Source: Megamonas hypermegale_A (GTDB lineage Bacteria > Bacillota > Negativicutes > Selenomonadales > Selenomonadaceae). Taken from it: a stretch of 64,000 nucleotides of DNA. Positions 53,903-62,786 of this stretch are shown one piece after another. Under the pieces are notes generated by a model. It worked only from the letters and a program-made list of their open reading frames with translations, was not told where the DNA came from and made no database searches. Where the stretch lies: the NCBI RefSeq assembly GCF_030371585.1, contig NZ_JAUDCE010000001.1. One strand, given 5' to 3'. Within the stretch, counting starts at the first letter, position 1. The number at the start of each line of letters is the position of its first letter. Made by a program: the position numbers and the translations under genes.

Positions 53903-54033
53903 GTTCGTTGTACTAGTAAAACATTGAGCCTATAGCCAGCAGTATAATAGTTTATATTCGTTCGATATTGGCATTTAACCTCACTAAATATAAACTATTA
54001 TACTGCTTCGAAAAATCAACTAGCACAATAGAT
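53903..54033 (+). repeat. 131-bp palindromic repeat, copy R7
   Basis: Complete copy with fully paired inner arms. A perfect 8-bp direct repeat AAAATAGA abuts both ends (53895-53902 and 54034-54041). It lies between pgeF and the PLP-protein gene, 35 nt before the start codon. Confidence 0.88.
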
Positions 54034-54068
54034 AAAATAGACTATTAAATCAGAAGGTGAACTCCATT

Positions 54069-54758
54069 ATGATAGTGGAAAATTTGAAAACTGTACAGAA
54101 TAATATTAAGGAAAGCATACAGAAACGTCATAATATCATCAGTCAGGATGTTTTACTCGTAGCCGTCACAAAAAACCACGATGTCGAAGCGATGCGCGAA
54201 GCTATTGATGCCGGAGCCGCCGTTATCGGTGAAAACCGCGTGCAGGAAGCTTCCCAGAAATACGCCGTGCTCGACCGCAATGTTACGTGGCATTTAATCG
54301 GCCATTTACAGACAAACAAAGTAAAACACGCCGTAAAAATTTTCGATATGATTGAATCCGTAGACAGTATCAAACTGGCTGAGGCGATTAATAAAGAAGC
54401 CGCCAAACTCGGCAAAGTGCAAAAAATCCTCGTGCAGGTAAATCTCGTCAAGGAAGCTTCCAAAACGGGCGTATATCTGGAGGATTTGCCGGAACTTCTG
54501 ACCGCTATTGACGGTATGGATAATTTAAAACTCATGGGACTTATGTTCATTGCGCCTATCGCGGAAAATCCGGAAGACGTCCGTCCTATGTTCAATCAGA
54601 TGTACAATCTGTTCACCAAGGTTCAGAAAATGCCGCTGGCTCATGCCGATATCAAATATCTGTCCATGGGCATGACGCATGATTACCGGATAGCCATTGA
54701 GGAAGGCGCCAATATCGTCCGCGTCGGCACTGCTATTTTCGGACCTCGTCAATATTAA
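54069..54758 (+). CDS. PLP homeostasis protein, YggS/YlmE family
   Basis: A 229-residue PROSC/YggS protein with the fold-III type PLP-binding barrel. PLP Lys is in VAVTKNHDVEAM (near residue 34), then IGENRVQEA, WHLIGHLQTNK, and LSMGMTHDYRIAIEEGANIVRVG. It buffers pyridoxal phosphate rather than catalysing. The ATG follows AAGGTG by 9 nt. It is followed by sepF as in other Firmicutes. Confidence 0.92.
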   Translation: MIVENLKTVQNNIKESIQKRHNIISQDVLLVAVTKNHDVEAMREAIDAGAAVIGENRVQEASQKYAVLDRNVTWHLIGHLQTNKVKHAVKIFDMIESVDSIKLAEAINKEAAKLGKVQKILVQVNLVKEASKTGVYLEDLPELLTAIDGMDNLKLMGLMFIAPIAENPEDVRPMFNQMYNLFTKVQKMPLAHADIKYLSMGMTHDYRIAIEEGANIVRVGTAIFGPRQY

Positions 54759-54785
54759 CTCATAAAACTGTAAGGAGATAAAGAA

Positions 54786-55232
54786 ATGAGTATCGTAGAC
54801 AAATTTCGCAATAAAATGGGAATGAACCAGGAAAACGAAGAGTACGTAGAAGAACAGACGGCTGCCGTTTCTGAAGAACCGGCTGACACGAATTACCAGC
54901 AGGCTGATAACGTGGTCGACTTCAAAAACAAGGCCAAAGCAAACAATCAGATGAAAGTAATGGTTATTGAACCTGTTTCTTTCGATGACGCTCAGCAGGT
55001 TGCCGACCATATCAGAAATCATAAACCGGTCGTCGTGAATTTTGAAAACACGAACGGCGATATCGCCAAACGCATTATCGACTTTATCAGCGGCACAACG
55101 TACGCTCTGTCCGGCGACATCAAGAAAGTCGGCAAGAATGTATTCATGTGCGCACCGGATAATGTCAGCGTCAATTTCTCGGAAGAAAGTAAAAAACAAC
55201 CGCAAAACACCACCATGCCGTGGGAAGACTGA
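54786..55232 (+). CDS. sepF: cell division protein SepF
   Basis: A 148-residue protein. A short N-terminal amphipathic membrane-binding helix (MSIVDKFRNKMG) and an acidic linker precede the SepF domain (about 60-140: VIEPVSFDDAQQVADHI, RIIDFISGTTYALSGDIKKVG). SepF anchors FtsZ to the membrane. It is in the classical ylm order after ylmE. Confidence 0.94.
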   Translation: MSIVDKFRNKMGMNQENEEYVEEQTAAVSEEPADTNYQQADNVVDFKNKAKANNQMKVMVIEPVSFDDAQQVADHIRNHKPVVVNFENTNGDIAKRIIDFISGTTYALSGDIKKVGKNVFMCAPDNVSVNFSEESKKQPQNTTMPWED

Positions 55233-55236
55233 TATA

Positions 55237-55377
55237 CTGTATTGTGCCGATACAAATATCCAATCCGCAACAGCAGGATAATATTTTATATTCGTTCGAT
55301 GTTGTCACTTAACCTCACTGAATATAAAATATTATCCTGCTTCAGAAATCAATCGGCATAAAATCGGCATAATAAAT
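55237..55377 (+). repeat. palindromic repeat, copy R8 (10-bp internal duplication)
   Basis: Arms GCAGGATAATATTTTATAT and the exact complement, with two paired substitutions compared to other copies. The right end holds a tandem duplication of about 10 bp (ATCGGCATAA twice), making the copy 141 bp. It starts 5 nt after the sepF stop and ends 35 nt before the ylmH start. Confidence 0.85.
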
Positions 55378-55412
55378 AATACACTACAGAAATAAAGGAA
55401 TGATTTAACACA

Positions 55413-56198
55413 ATGGCTGACCGTGAAAAAATAATCCGTTTTTATAAAGGAACAGAAGGCGAGGAAATCGTCGTAAAATTAGTCGATGCCATCGAAGCCG
55501 TCAACAAGACGCGCAAATTCCGCACGACTGATTTTCTCGACCCGTACGGCTGCGAGATTGCCGAAACCGTTGCTGCTCATTATGAAAATATATCCGTTAA
55601 TTTCAATGGCGGCTACATGGGTGCTGAAAGACAGTGCGCCTGCTTCGTGCACGATGATTTCATGGGCAAGGCGACCTATCCGATTGCCGTCGTCAAAGCC
55701 GTATGGAACGACAAATTCTACCGCCTGTCGCACCGCGACGTGCTCGGCGCACTGATGGGGCTGGGCATAAAGCGCGAACAGATTGGCGATTTGCTCGTTA
55801 CACTCGGCAGTGTGAAAATTATCTGCACGGAAAAAATGGCAGAATTCATTTTGCAGAATTTGACGCAAATCGGCTCCGCCAATGTAAGCTGTGAAACGGA
55901 CAGCCTCGACTCCATCGCGCCGCGTGAGGAACGCTGCAAGGAAATCACCGCAACGGTCGCTTCACTGCGCATCGACTCCATTGCGGCGGCAGGCTTCGGC
56001 TCGTCCCGCAGCAAAATGGCGGCAAATATCGACACCGATAAACTGAAACTGAACTGGCAGTCGGTGAAAAGCGCCTCGCAGGCAGTAAAAGAAGGCGACG
56101 TCATCTCCATCAGAGGACGCGGCCGTCTGGAAGTTGCCGAAATCCGCGGCAAAACAAAAAAAGGACGCACCGTAGTCCTGTTAAAACGCTATATTTAA
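55413..56198 (+). CDS. S4-domain RNA-binding protein YlmH
   Basis: A 261-residue protein with a C-terminal S4 domain (about 180-255: DTDKLKLNWQSVKSASQAVKEGDVISIRGRGR). The N-terminal YlmH domain has DPYGCEIAETVA, HRDVLGALMGLGIKREQIGD-like segments. YlmH binds ribosomes and helps rescue stalled complexes in Bacillus. ylmG and divIVA, usual neighbours, are not between sepF and this gene or after it. Confidence 0.88.
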   Translation: MADREKIIRFYKGTEGEEIVVKLVDAIEAVNKTRKFRTTDFLDPYGCEIAETVAAHYENISVNFNGGYMGAERQCACFVHDDFMGKATYPIAVVKAVWNDKFYRLSHRDVLGALMGLGIKREQIGDLLVTLGSVKIICTEKMAEFILQNLTQIGSANVSCETDSLDSIAPREERCKEITATVASLRIDSIAAAGFGSSRSKMAANIDTDKLKLNWQSVKSASQAVKEGDVISIRGRGRLEVAEIRGKTKKGRTVVLLKRYI

Positions 56199-56216
56199 AA
56201 TCAAGAGGGCTGTATT

Positions 56217-56660
56217 TTGTTATTATTAGTTTTATTCATTATTCTACTTGACCAAATTATCAAATACTTCGTCAGCACCAATATGTTTCTGGGACAGAGC
56301 ATTCCCGTCCTGCCGCAGATTTTCCATCTGACCTACATTCAAAATCCGGGAGCCGCTTTCGGCATTCTGGAAAATCAGCGCTATCTGTTCATATTGATTG
56401 CTGCCGTTTTAATCGTCGCTGTAATTTATTTCTATAAAAAAATCATACAGCTGTCTAAACTTTTCCAAGTCGGCATTGCACTGCTGTTCGGCGGAGCAAT
56501 CGGCAACATGATTGACCGCATTTTTATCGGCAGAGTAATCGACTATATGGATTTCCGCATCTGGCCGGTATTCAATCTGGCGGATATCGCTATTGTTTCC
56601 GGCTGTGCAATCATCGCATTCAACCTATTATTCAAAACGGAACGGAGCTATAAAGCATGA
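56217..56660 (+). CDS. lspA: lipoprotein signal peptidase (signal peptidase II)
   Basis: A 147-residue membrane aspartic peptidase with four hydrophobic helices. Motifs are NPGAAFGIL, GNMIDRIFIGRVIDYMDF (first catalytic Asp) and FNLADIAI (second). It cleaves prolipoproteins, such as those at 3766 and 24315, at the lipidated Cys. The start is TTG with AGAGGG 8 nt upstream. It overlaps the next gene by 4 nt. Confidence 0.95.
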   Translation: MLLLVLFIILLDQIIKYFVSTNMFLGQSIPVLPQIFHLTYIQNPGAAFGILENQRYLFILIAAVLIVAVIYFYKKIIQLSKLFQVGIALLFGGAIGNMIDRIFIGRVIDYMDFRIWPVFNLADIAIVSGCAIIAFNLLFKTERSYKA

Positions 56661-57574
56661 ACAAGGAATACACTGTTACTGACTCAGACGCGGGCAGCCG
56701 CCTTGACGTTTTCCTGTCTGCCCAGCCGGATAATCCTTCCCGTTCCAATATCCAGAAAATGATAACGGAGGGAAACGTTTCCGTAAACGGGCAGGTAAAA
56801 CGCGCCAATTACAAACTGCGCCCCGCCGACAATATCGTAATGACGTATCAGCCGCCGCAGGAAATCGAAGCCGTGCCGGAGGATATCCCGCTCGATATTC
56901 TCTACGAGGACAGCGACATCATCGTCGTCAATAAGGCGCGCGGCATGGTCGTTCATCCGGCGGCAGGCGTCTATACGGGTACGCTCGTCAACGCGCTTTT
57001 ATATCACTGCGGCGATGAACTGTCCGGCATAAACGGCAAAATACGTCCCGGCATCGTCCACCGCCTTGACAAGGACACTTCCGGCGTCATGGTCGTCGCC
57101 AAAAATGACTTTGCGCACAACAGCCTTGCCGAACAAATCGGCAGTAAGACGGCTGTTAAGGAATATGTCGCGCTCGTGCACGGCAATATCACGGAAGAAA
57201 AAGGCATTATCGAGGCCAATATCGGCAGACATCCCGTCGACCGCAAAAAAATGGCAGTCGTAACCTCCGGCGGCAAACCGGCGACGACCGTTTTTCACGT
57301 ACTGGAACGGTTCAAAAACTGCACTTTTGTCAAATGCCGCCTGCTCACGGGGCGCACGCACCAAATCCGCGTGCATATGGCATATATCGGCCACCCGCTG
57401 ATTGGCGACCCGAAATACTGCAACAGCAAAAATAAATTCGACATACAGGGACAGGCGCTTCATTCATTAAGCCTGACACTCATTCATCCGCGCACCAATC
57501 AGGAAATGACATTCACCGCACCAATTCCGCAGGATATGCAGAAACTGCTGAAATATTTCCGCCAAACCATTTAA
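56657..57574 (+). CDS. RluD-family pseudouridine synthase (YlyB)
   Basis: A 305-residue enzyme. An N-terminal S4 domain (residues ~13-75) and the catalytic RluA-type domain with HRLDKDTSGVMV (catalytic Asp near 137) and the later LLTGRTHQIRVHM are present. It isomerises uridines in rRNA or tRNA; position suggests 23S rRNA as for RluD. Coupled to lspA by the ATGA overlap. Confidence 0.92.
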   Translation: MNKEYTVTDSDAGSRLDVFLSAQPDNPSRSNIQKMITEGNVSVNGQVKRANYKLRPADNIVMTYQPPQEIEAVPEDIPLDILYEDSDIIVVNKARGMVVHPAAGVYTGTLVNALLYHCGDELSGINGKIRPGIVHRLDKDTSGVMVVAKNDFAHNSLAEQIGSKTAVKEYVALVHGNITEEKGIIEANIGRHPVDRKKMAVVTSGGKPATTVFHVLERFKNCTFVKCRLLTGRTHQIRVHMAYIGHPLIGDPKYCNSKNKFDIQGQALHSLSLTLIHPRTNQEMTFTAPIPQDMQKLLKYFRQTI

Positions 57575-57597
57575 AAATAAAGAAAGGACGTGGGCTT

Positions 57598-58149
57598 ATG
57601 GCTCAACTCATAGAGAAAACGACCGTCATGGATGCTCAGGCCATCCAGAGAGCACTGACGCGCATTGCGCATGAAATCGTGGAAAAAAACAAGGGTACGA
57701 AAGATTTAATCATTGTCGGCATCAGAAAACGCGGCGTTCCGCTCGCCGAACGTTTATCGAAAATAATCAATGATATCGAAGGTGTGAAAGTGCCTATCGG
57801 CATTCTGGACATCACGCTGTACCGCGACGACCTGTCGCATATGTCGTACCAGCCGCTCATTCAGGAAACGCAGATTTCCGAAGACATCACCAATAAAACA
57901 CTCGTGCTCGTCGACGACGTATTATATACGGGTCGCACCATTCGCGCCGCTCTCGACGCGCTCATCGACCTCGGCCGACCGAAAAAAATCCAGCTTGCCG
58001 TGCTGATTGACCGCGGCCACCGCGAACTGCCGATACGCGCCGACTATGTAGGCAAAAACGTACCGACAGCAATGCGCGAAGCTGTTGAAGTGAAACTTAC
58101 GGACACCGACGACTGCGAAAAAGTATTTATCGGCGAATACGTAAAATAA
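57598..58149 (+). CDS. pyrR: bifunctional pyrimidine operon regulator / UPRTase
   Basis: A 183-residue PyrR. The PRPP loop is VLVDDVLYTGRTIRAALDAL (near 100-117), with RKRGVPLAERL and the dimer region. PyrR controls pyr transcripts by attenuation in other Firmicutes. No PyrR binding hairpin is seen here. It ends the ylm-lspA-ylyB-pyrR unit, followed by a terminator. Confidence 0.95.
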   Translation: MAQLIEKTTVMDAQAIQRALTRIAHEIVEKNKGTKDLIIVGIRKRGVPLAERLSKIINDIEGVKVPIGILDITLYRDDLSHMSYQPLIQETQISEDITNKTLVLVDDVLYTGRTIRAALDALIDLGRPKKIQLAVLIDRGHRELPIRADYVGKNVPTAMREAVEVKLTDTDDCEKVFIGEYVK

Positions 58150-58157
58150 GTGCATAC

Positions 58158-58195
58158 AAAAAAGGATAGGTAAAATACCTATCCTTTTTCTTTTA
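58158..58195. terminator. bidirectional terminator between pyrR and the MFS gene
   Basis: AAAAAGGATAGG pairs with CCTATCCTTTTT (12 bp), with A run before and T run after the stem, between two converging genes. Confidence 0.92.
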
Positions 58196-58221
58196 TCTTG
58201 TTTAATAGTTTAACAAATCAA

Positions 58222-59451
58222 TTATTCTTCTACCGGCATTCTGGAAACGGAAGTTTCTTCGGCAACAATATACTGCTGTTTTCTGGAACCGTACATAAAA
58301 TGGTACATGATAAAGCAGATTACCGACATAAAGGCAACAAGTTCATAAATTCCATTAAAGCCGATTACAGGACGGAGTTCACCGAGAATATACGGACTGA
58401 CACCCAGACCTAAATCAAGAGCCACAAAATAAGTGGAAATGCCGACCCCCACGCGATGAACCGGAGTCAGTTTTATGCAGACGGCCTGACCGTTGGACAT
58501 GAATGTACCGTAACCTAAACCGACAAAAACACCGGATAAAAGCAACAGCCAGGATGAATTTGTAATACTGAGCATGAAAAGACCGATTGCCAGGCAGATA
58601 AAGCATGGATACATAACATAATTTTCACCCTTACGGTCAAAGATGACGCCTGTCATCGGACGGGAAATCGTGATTACTACGGCATAAACAACGAAGAAGA
58701 ACGTACCGGCTTCCACCAGATTTATTTCCTGTGAATATGCAGCCAAGAAACTCAGTACACTTGCATAACAGAAGGCAACCCAGAAACCGATGAACGAAAT
58801 AACGGAAACACGTTTTTCCACGAAATTATTAAAGGAAATTTTGCGCAGACGGGCTTTTTCAGTATCCGTAAGCTTGATTTCTTCAACATGAAGCATGAAG
58901 CAGGCAGCAACACATAATACAATTAAAACTACGCACAGTTCAATAATAGCTTCAAAGCTGGTGCGCATCATCATGAACATACCAATGAACGGGCCGACTG
59001 CTGCGGCAACACTGGTGGAAAGACCGTAATAGTTGATGCCTTCACCGCGGCGGGAAGCAGGTATGCAGCTGGCAATGATTGTGCTGGTGGCAGTAGAAAC
59101 AACGCCGTAGGCGAAGCCGTTTGCCAGACGGATTAAATACATAACGGATAAGTTCGGAATATAAAAATAAAACAGTGTTGTTACCAAATAAAGTGCAACG
59201 CCGCCATAGAGCATTTTTCTGCGGCCGAATAATTCAATCTGCTGACCGGCGAGAAGACGCGCAATCAATGTGCCGACAATGAATATACCGGAGGCAAGAC
59301 CGGCTTCCGCGAGCGAAGCGTGCAAATCATTTTTGGCAACCACCGCGATTATTACCATCAATAAATAATAAATTAAATATACGAGAAAATTTATCCCCGT
59401 ATCTAAAATAAAATCCTTTGTCCATAAACTTTCCTTCGAGTAAGAACTCAT
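58222..59451 (-). CDS. MFS transporter
   Basis: A 409-residue major-facilitator protein with about twelve helices. The A-motif-like loop (ARLLAGQQIELFGRRKML, near 65-82) and the second-half equivalent (SRPMTGVIFDRKGENYV) are present. The set of loops resembles drug or metabolite exporters; substrate unknown. The start at MSSYSKESLW follows GGAGATGGAG; the longer frame begins with TTG. The LysR gene upstream in the same direction may regulate it. Confidence 0.85.
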   Translation of the reverse strand: MSSYSKESLWTKDFILDTGINFLVYLIYYLLMVIIAVVAKNDLHASLAEAGLASGIFIVGTLIARLLAGQQIELFGRRKMLYGGVALYLVTTLFYFYIPNLSVMYLIRLANGFAYGVVSTATSTIIASCIPASRRGEGINYYGLSTSVAAAVGPFIGMFMMMRTSFEAIIELCVVLIVLCVAACFMLHVEEIKLTDTEKARLRKISFNNFVEKRVSVISFIGFWVAFCYASVLSFLAAYSQEINLVEAGTFFFVVYAVVITISRPMTGVIFDRKGENYVMYPCFICLAIGLFMLSITNSSWLLLLSGVFVGLGYGTFMSNGQAVCIKLTPVHRVGVGISTYFVALDLGLGVSPYILGELRPVIGFNGIYELVAFMSVICFIMYHFMYGSRKQQYIVAEETSVSRMPVEE

Positions 59452-59556
59452 AAACTCCATCTCCAATTTTTTATTTATGTTTTTTAGTGTTCTTTATTTT
59501 ATACACTGTATACGTTTTTGTATAGCCAAAAAAATTGATGGAGCTCATAAAATAAT

Positions 59557-60453
59557 TTAATGTTTCATCGCCTCATACAGATTTAAAACGTAATCGACAA
59601 AAACTTTTATGCTGCTTATTTTATGATTTTCATGATTGTAAATCAGATACGCATTGAAACATAAAGGTTCCTGCAATGAATAATAACCTGTTTTCTCGCC
59701 CATTTCCATCAGAATACGCTTTGATAAAAGTGAACCGGTTTTATTATCCTTGCAGTATTGCATAATGGCGTACGGTGTAGAAAGGCGTGCTTCAATATCG
59801 GGATTGATATTTATCCGGGTAAAATAATCTTCTATGACTGCCGATATGAAATAATCGGGCGAATAGCTGGCAAAAGGAGTCTGTTTGATAATTTGTAAAG
59901 AGAAATCCGTTTGCGGCAAATTTAAAGCGGGTGCATAGTAAACAAGCTCATCTTTATAGAAAAAATCCTTTACGTAGCCATCCAGCGACATCTGCGGCAG
60001 TAAAAAAGACGATGCTATGTCGATTTCGCCGCTTTTCAGCTTGTGAAGCAGTGTTTTTGCCTCCAAATTATACACATTAATATCTATATTTTGATTATGC
60101 CGTTTAAAATAACTTACATGCCTGTTCATCAGAACATCACCCAGAGACATCAGTGCGCCGATATTTAAGGAAACTGTTTTCCCGCTGAATTTCTGCAATT
60201 CATTTATCGTTTCATCCAAATCATTGATTATTTTAACTGCTTTCGGCAGAAAAAATTCACCTTCGCGGGTTAAATCACTGCCACGGCTGGAACGTGTAAT
60301 CAGCTGAACGCCGACAATTTCTTCCAACCTTTTCATTTGAAAACTGAATGCGGACTGCGTGATATTGGCCCGTTTGGCTGCCATAGCAAAATTGCGGACC
60401 TTGCCGTAAATAATAAAATTTTCTATCTGTTGAATACTGGGTTTTTCTTTCAT
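59557..60453 (-). CDS. LysR-family transcriptional regulator
   Basis: A 298-residue protein. The N-terminal winged HTH (IQQIENFIIYGKVRNFAMAAKRANITQSAFSFQMKRLE is the family pattern, residues 8-46; key residues A-A-x-x-A-x-x-T-Q-S) is followed by a substrate-binding domain. It lies 105 nt upstream of the MFS gene and reads in the same direction, so regulation of that gene is plausible. Its effector is unknown. Confidence 0.88.
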   Translation of the reverse strand: MKEKPSIQQIENFIIYGKVRNFAMAAKRANITQSAFSFQMKRLEEIVGVQLITRSSRGSDLTREGEFFLPKAVKIINDLDETINELQKFSGKTVSLNIGALMSLGDVLMNRHVSYFKRHNQNIDINVYNLEAKTLLHKLKSGEIDIASSFLLPQMSLDGYVKDFFYKDELVYYAPALNLPQTDFSLQIIKQTPFASYSPDYFISAVIEDYFTRININPDIEARLSTPYAIMQYCKDNKTGSLLSKRILMEMGEKTGYYSLQEPLCFNAYLIYNHENHKISSIKVFVDYVLNLYEAMKH

Positions 60454-60493
60454 GAATATTCCTCATTTAAAATATTTTTGACTGTAATTTCCC

Positions 60494-62131
60494 CTAAAAC
60501 CAGCAAAAATTTGTCCATTCATAAATAACGGCTTCATATGGTCGCAGTCTGCCGTTTTTCAAGTCAGTACAGGAATTTTCGTAATTGCTGATAAGAACTT
60601 TTCCCGTGCCGTTTAAGGAAAATTCTACGCTGTTTTTATAAAAATTGCAGATTACAAGCCATGTTTTATCCTGATACGTTCGTGTATAGGCATAAATATT
60701 TTCATCATTCGGCAGCAATAACTCATAATCGCCGTAGACCATAATCGGATTTTCCCGGCGCAAGTGTATTAATTTCCGGTAGCAGTAAAATACGGAATTT
60801 TCATCAACAAGCGCATTTTCAACGTTAATCTGCGGATAATTCGGATTTACGCGATACCACGGTTTACCCTGCGTAAATCCTGCATTTTCACTGTTATTCC
60901 ACTGCATCGGCGTGCGGGCATTGTCGCGTGCTTTAGCCCGCAGTGAACGCAGTACGCTTTCTCTGTCACAACCGGCAGCAATGCGTTCCTTATACATATT
61001 GACGGCTTCAATATCGGCAAAATCGTCAATCGTATTGAATTCGATATTCGTCATGCCGATTTCCTCGCCCTGATAAATATACGGCGTTCCTTTCATACCG
61101 TGCAGCAGTATCGCCAGCATTTTCGCCGACTGTATGCGGTACTTTCCGTCATCGCCCCAGCGCGACACGATGCGCGGCAGGTCGTGATTATTCCAGAACA
61201 GACTGTTCCATCCCTCGTTTGCCAGCTGCGTCTGCCATTTGGTGAAAACTCGCTTCAAATCCAACAGATTGAGCGGCTTTAAATTCCATTTGTCGCCGCC
61301 GTTTTGGTCGAGCATAATATGTTCAAACTGAAATACCATGCTGAGCTCATGCCGCTTCTGCGCTGAAAACAACTTGGCAATCTCCGGCGTCGCACCCCAG
61401 CATTCGCCGACAGTCAGCAGATTTTTGCCCGCCAGCGTATTTTGATACATTTCCTGAATGTAATCGTGCAATTTCGGACCGTTTTCCTTGATTTTCAAAT
61501 CAGGATTTTTGCCGATTAAGTCGATGACATCCATGCGAAAACCGCCGATACCCAAATCAATCCAGAAATTCATCATTTTCCAGATATCGCGCCGCATTTG
61601 CGGATTTTCCCAATTTAAATCAGGCTGTTTTTTGCTGAAAAAATGCAGATAATATTCGCCTGTCTTTGCATCGTATTCCCAAGCCGAGCCGCCGAAACAC
61701 GATTTTAAATCATTCGGCGGCGTATTTTCATCGCCGCTGCGCCAGATGTAGTAATCACGGTGTTTGCTGCCTTTGGACGATTTTGCTTCAATAAACCATG
61801 CGTGTTCGTCGGAGGTGTGATTTACGACCAAATCCATGATGATTTTTATGCTGAAATTATCGGCTTCCTTAATCAATGCCTTCATATCGTCCAGCGTGCC
61901 GAAATCCGGCGAGATATCGTAATAATCGGATATATCGTAGCCGTTGTCGTCATTCGGCGAACAGTACACGGGACTGAGCCAGATTACGCCGATGCCGAGT
62001 TTTGCCAGATACGGCAGCTTTTCCCTGATGCCGTTGATATCGCCGATGCCGTCGCCGTTGCTGTCGTAAAAACTGCGCGGATAAATCTGGTAGACCACCG
62101 CTTTCTGCCACCATTTCTGTTCATTATTCAT
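60494..62131 (-). CDS. GH13 alpha-glucosidase / oligo-1,6-glucosidase
   Basis: A 545-residue glycoside hydrolase family 13 enzyme, close to subfamily 31. Motifs: WWQKAVVYQIYPRSFYDSNG at the N-terminus, DLVVNHTSDEH (region I), GFRMDVIDLI (nucleophile Asp, near 197), VGECWG (acid/base Glu, near 242), and NNHDLPR (near 317). It releases glucose from alpha-glucosides in the cytoplasm; no signal peptide is present. Trehalose-6-phosphate hydrolase cannot be excluded. It is divergent from the GNAT gene. Confidence 0.88.
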   Translation of the reverse strand: MNNEQKWWQKAVVYQIYPRSFYDSNGDGIGDINGIREKLPYLAKLGIGVIWLSPVYCSPNDDNGYDISDYYDISPDFGTLDDMKALIKEADNFSIKIIMDLVVNHTSDEHAWFIEAKSSKGSKHRDYYIWRSGDENTPPNDLKSCFGGSAWEYDAKTGEYYLHFFSKKQPDLNWENPQMRRDIWKMMNFWIDLGIGGFRMDVIDLIGKNPDLKIKENGPKLHDYIQEMYQNTLAGKNLLTVGECWGATPEIAKLFSAQKRHELSMVFQFEHIMLDQNGGDKWNLKPLNLLDLKRVFTKWQTQLANEGWNSLFWNNHDLPRIVSRWGDDGKYRIQSAKMLAILLHGMKGTPYIYQGEEIGMTNIEFNTIDDFADIEAVNMYKERIAAGCDRESVLRSLRAKARDNARTPMQWNNSENAGFTQGKPWYRVNPNYPQINVENALVDENSVFYCYRKLIHLRRENPIMVYGDYELLLPNDENIYAYTRTYQDKTWLVICNFYKNSVEFSLNGTGKVLISNYENSCTDLKNGRLRPYEAVIYEWTNFCWF

Positions 62132-62173
62132 TATTATCGCCTCATTTCTTTTTTATAATTTTACACTTTATTT

Positions 62174-62202
62174 TTGCCAATCACAATGAGATATAGTATA
62201 AT
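62174..62202 (+). promoter_or_regulatory. predicted promoter of the GNAT gene
   Basis: TTGCCA (62174-62179) and a perfect TATAAT (62197-62202) are separated by 17 bp, 41 nt before the GNAT start. Confidence 0.7.
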
Positions 62203-62242
62203 TAGACTGCTTTTAAACAATTTACGACAGAAAGGAATTCTT

Positions 62243-62689
62243 ATGGACATTATCGATTTAAAAACCAATGACCGCTCTGATGATTTAATAAATGAGCTCG
62301 TTTCCGTCTGGGAAAAATCGGTGAGCGCTTCGCATTTTTTTCTGACGGAGAAAGATATTACTGAAATCCGCGAGCAGGTTGCACCGGCATTCAAGATGAT
62401 ACCCGTTTTACTCGTGGCAATAGATGATGACAAAGTTATCGGCTTTGCCGGTATTTACGAAAATAAACTGAAAATGCTCTTTGTCGACCCTGCCTATTTC
62501 GGTCAGGGAATGGGTTATAAGCTGATAAACTACTGTTTCGAGCAGTATAACATTCAGTTCGTCGATGTCAACGAGCAAAATCCGCGTGCATTTAAATTTT
62601 ATCAACGACAGGGCTTTTCCGTAATCGAACGTTCACCGCTCGACAGCGACGGCCGTCCGTTCCCAATCCTGCATATGCAGAAAAAATGA
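62243..62689 (+). CDS. GNAT family N-acetyltransferase
   Basis: A 148-residue acetyltransferase. Acetyl-CoA-binding motif A is LFVDPAYFGQGMGYKLINY (Q-G-x-G-Y; near residue 95). The C-terminal segment NEQNPRAFKFYQRQGFSV is characteristic of the YiaC/ElaA-like group. Substrate unknown. ATG at 62243 follows AAAGGA by 7 nt; the 23-codon upstream extension runs over the promoter. A good terminator follows. Confidence 0.88.
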   Translation: MDIIDLKTNDRSDDLINELVSVWEKSVSASHFFLTEKDITEIREQVAPAFKMIPVLLVAIDDDKVIGFAGIYENKLKMLFVDPAYFGQGMGYKLINYCFEQYNIQFVDVNEQNPRAFKFYQRQGFSVIERSPLDSDGRPFPILHMQKK

Positions 62690-62693
62690 TTTA

Positions 62694-62722
62694 CAGCAGC
62701 AATTCTCCGCTGCTGTTTTTTT
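62694..62722 (+). terminator. terminator of the GNAT gene
   Basis: CAGCAGC (62694-62700) pairs with GCTGCTG (62709-62715) and is followed by seven T. Confidence 0.88.
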
Positions 62723-62786
62723 ATGCCGCCGTATCCCCTAGGGGAGCTTGTATACATCAAATTCACTTATTATACTGAATATATCG

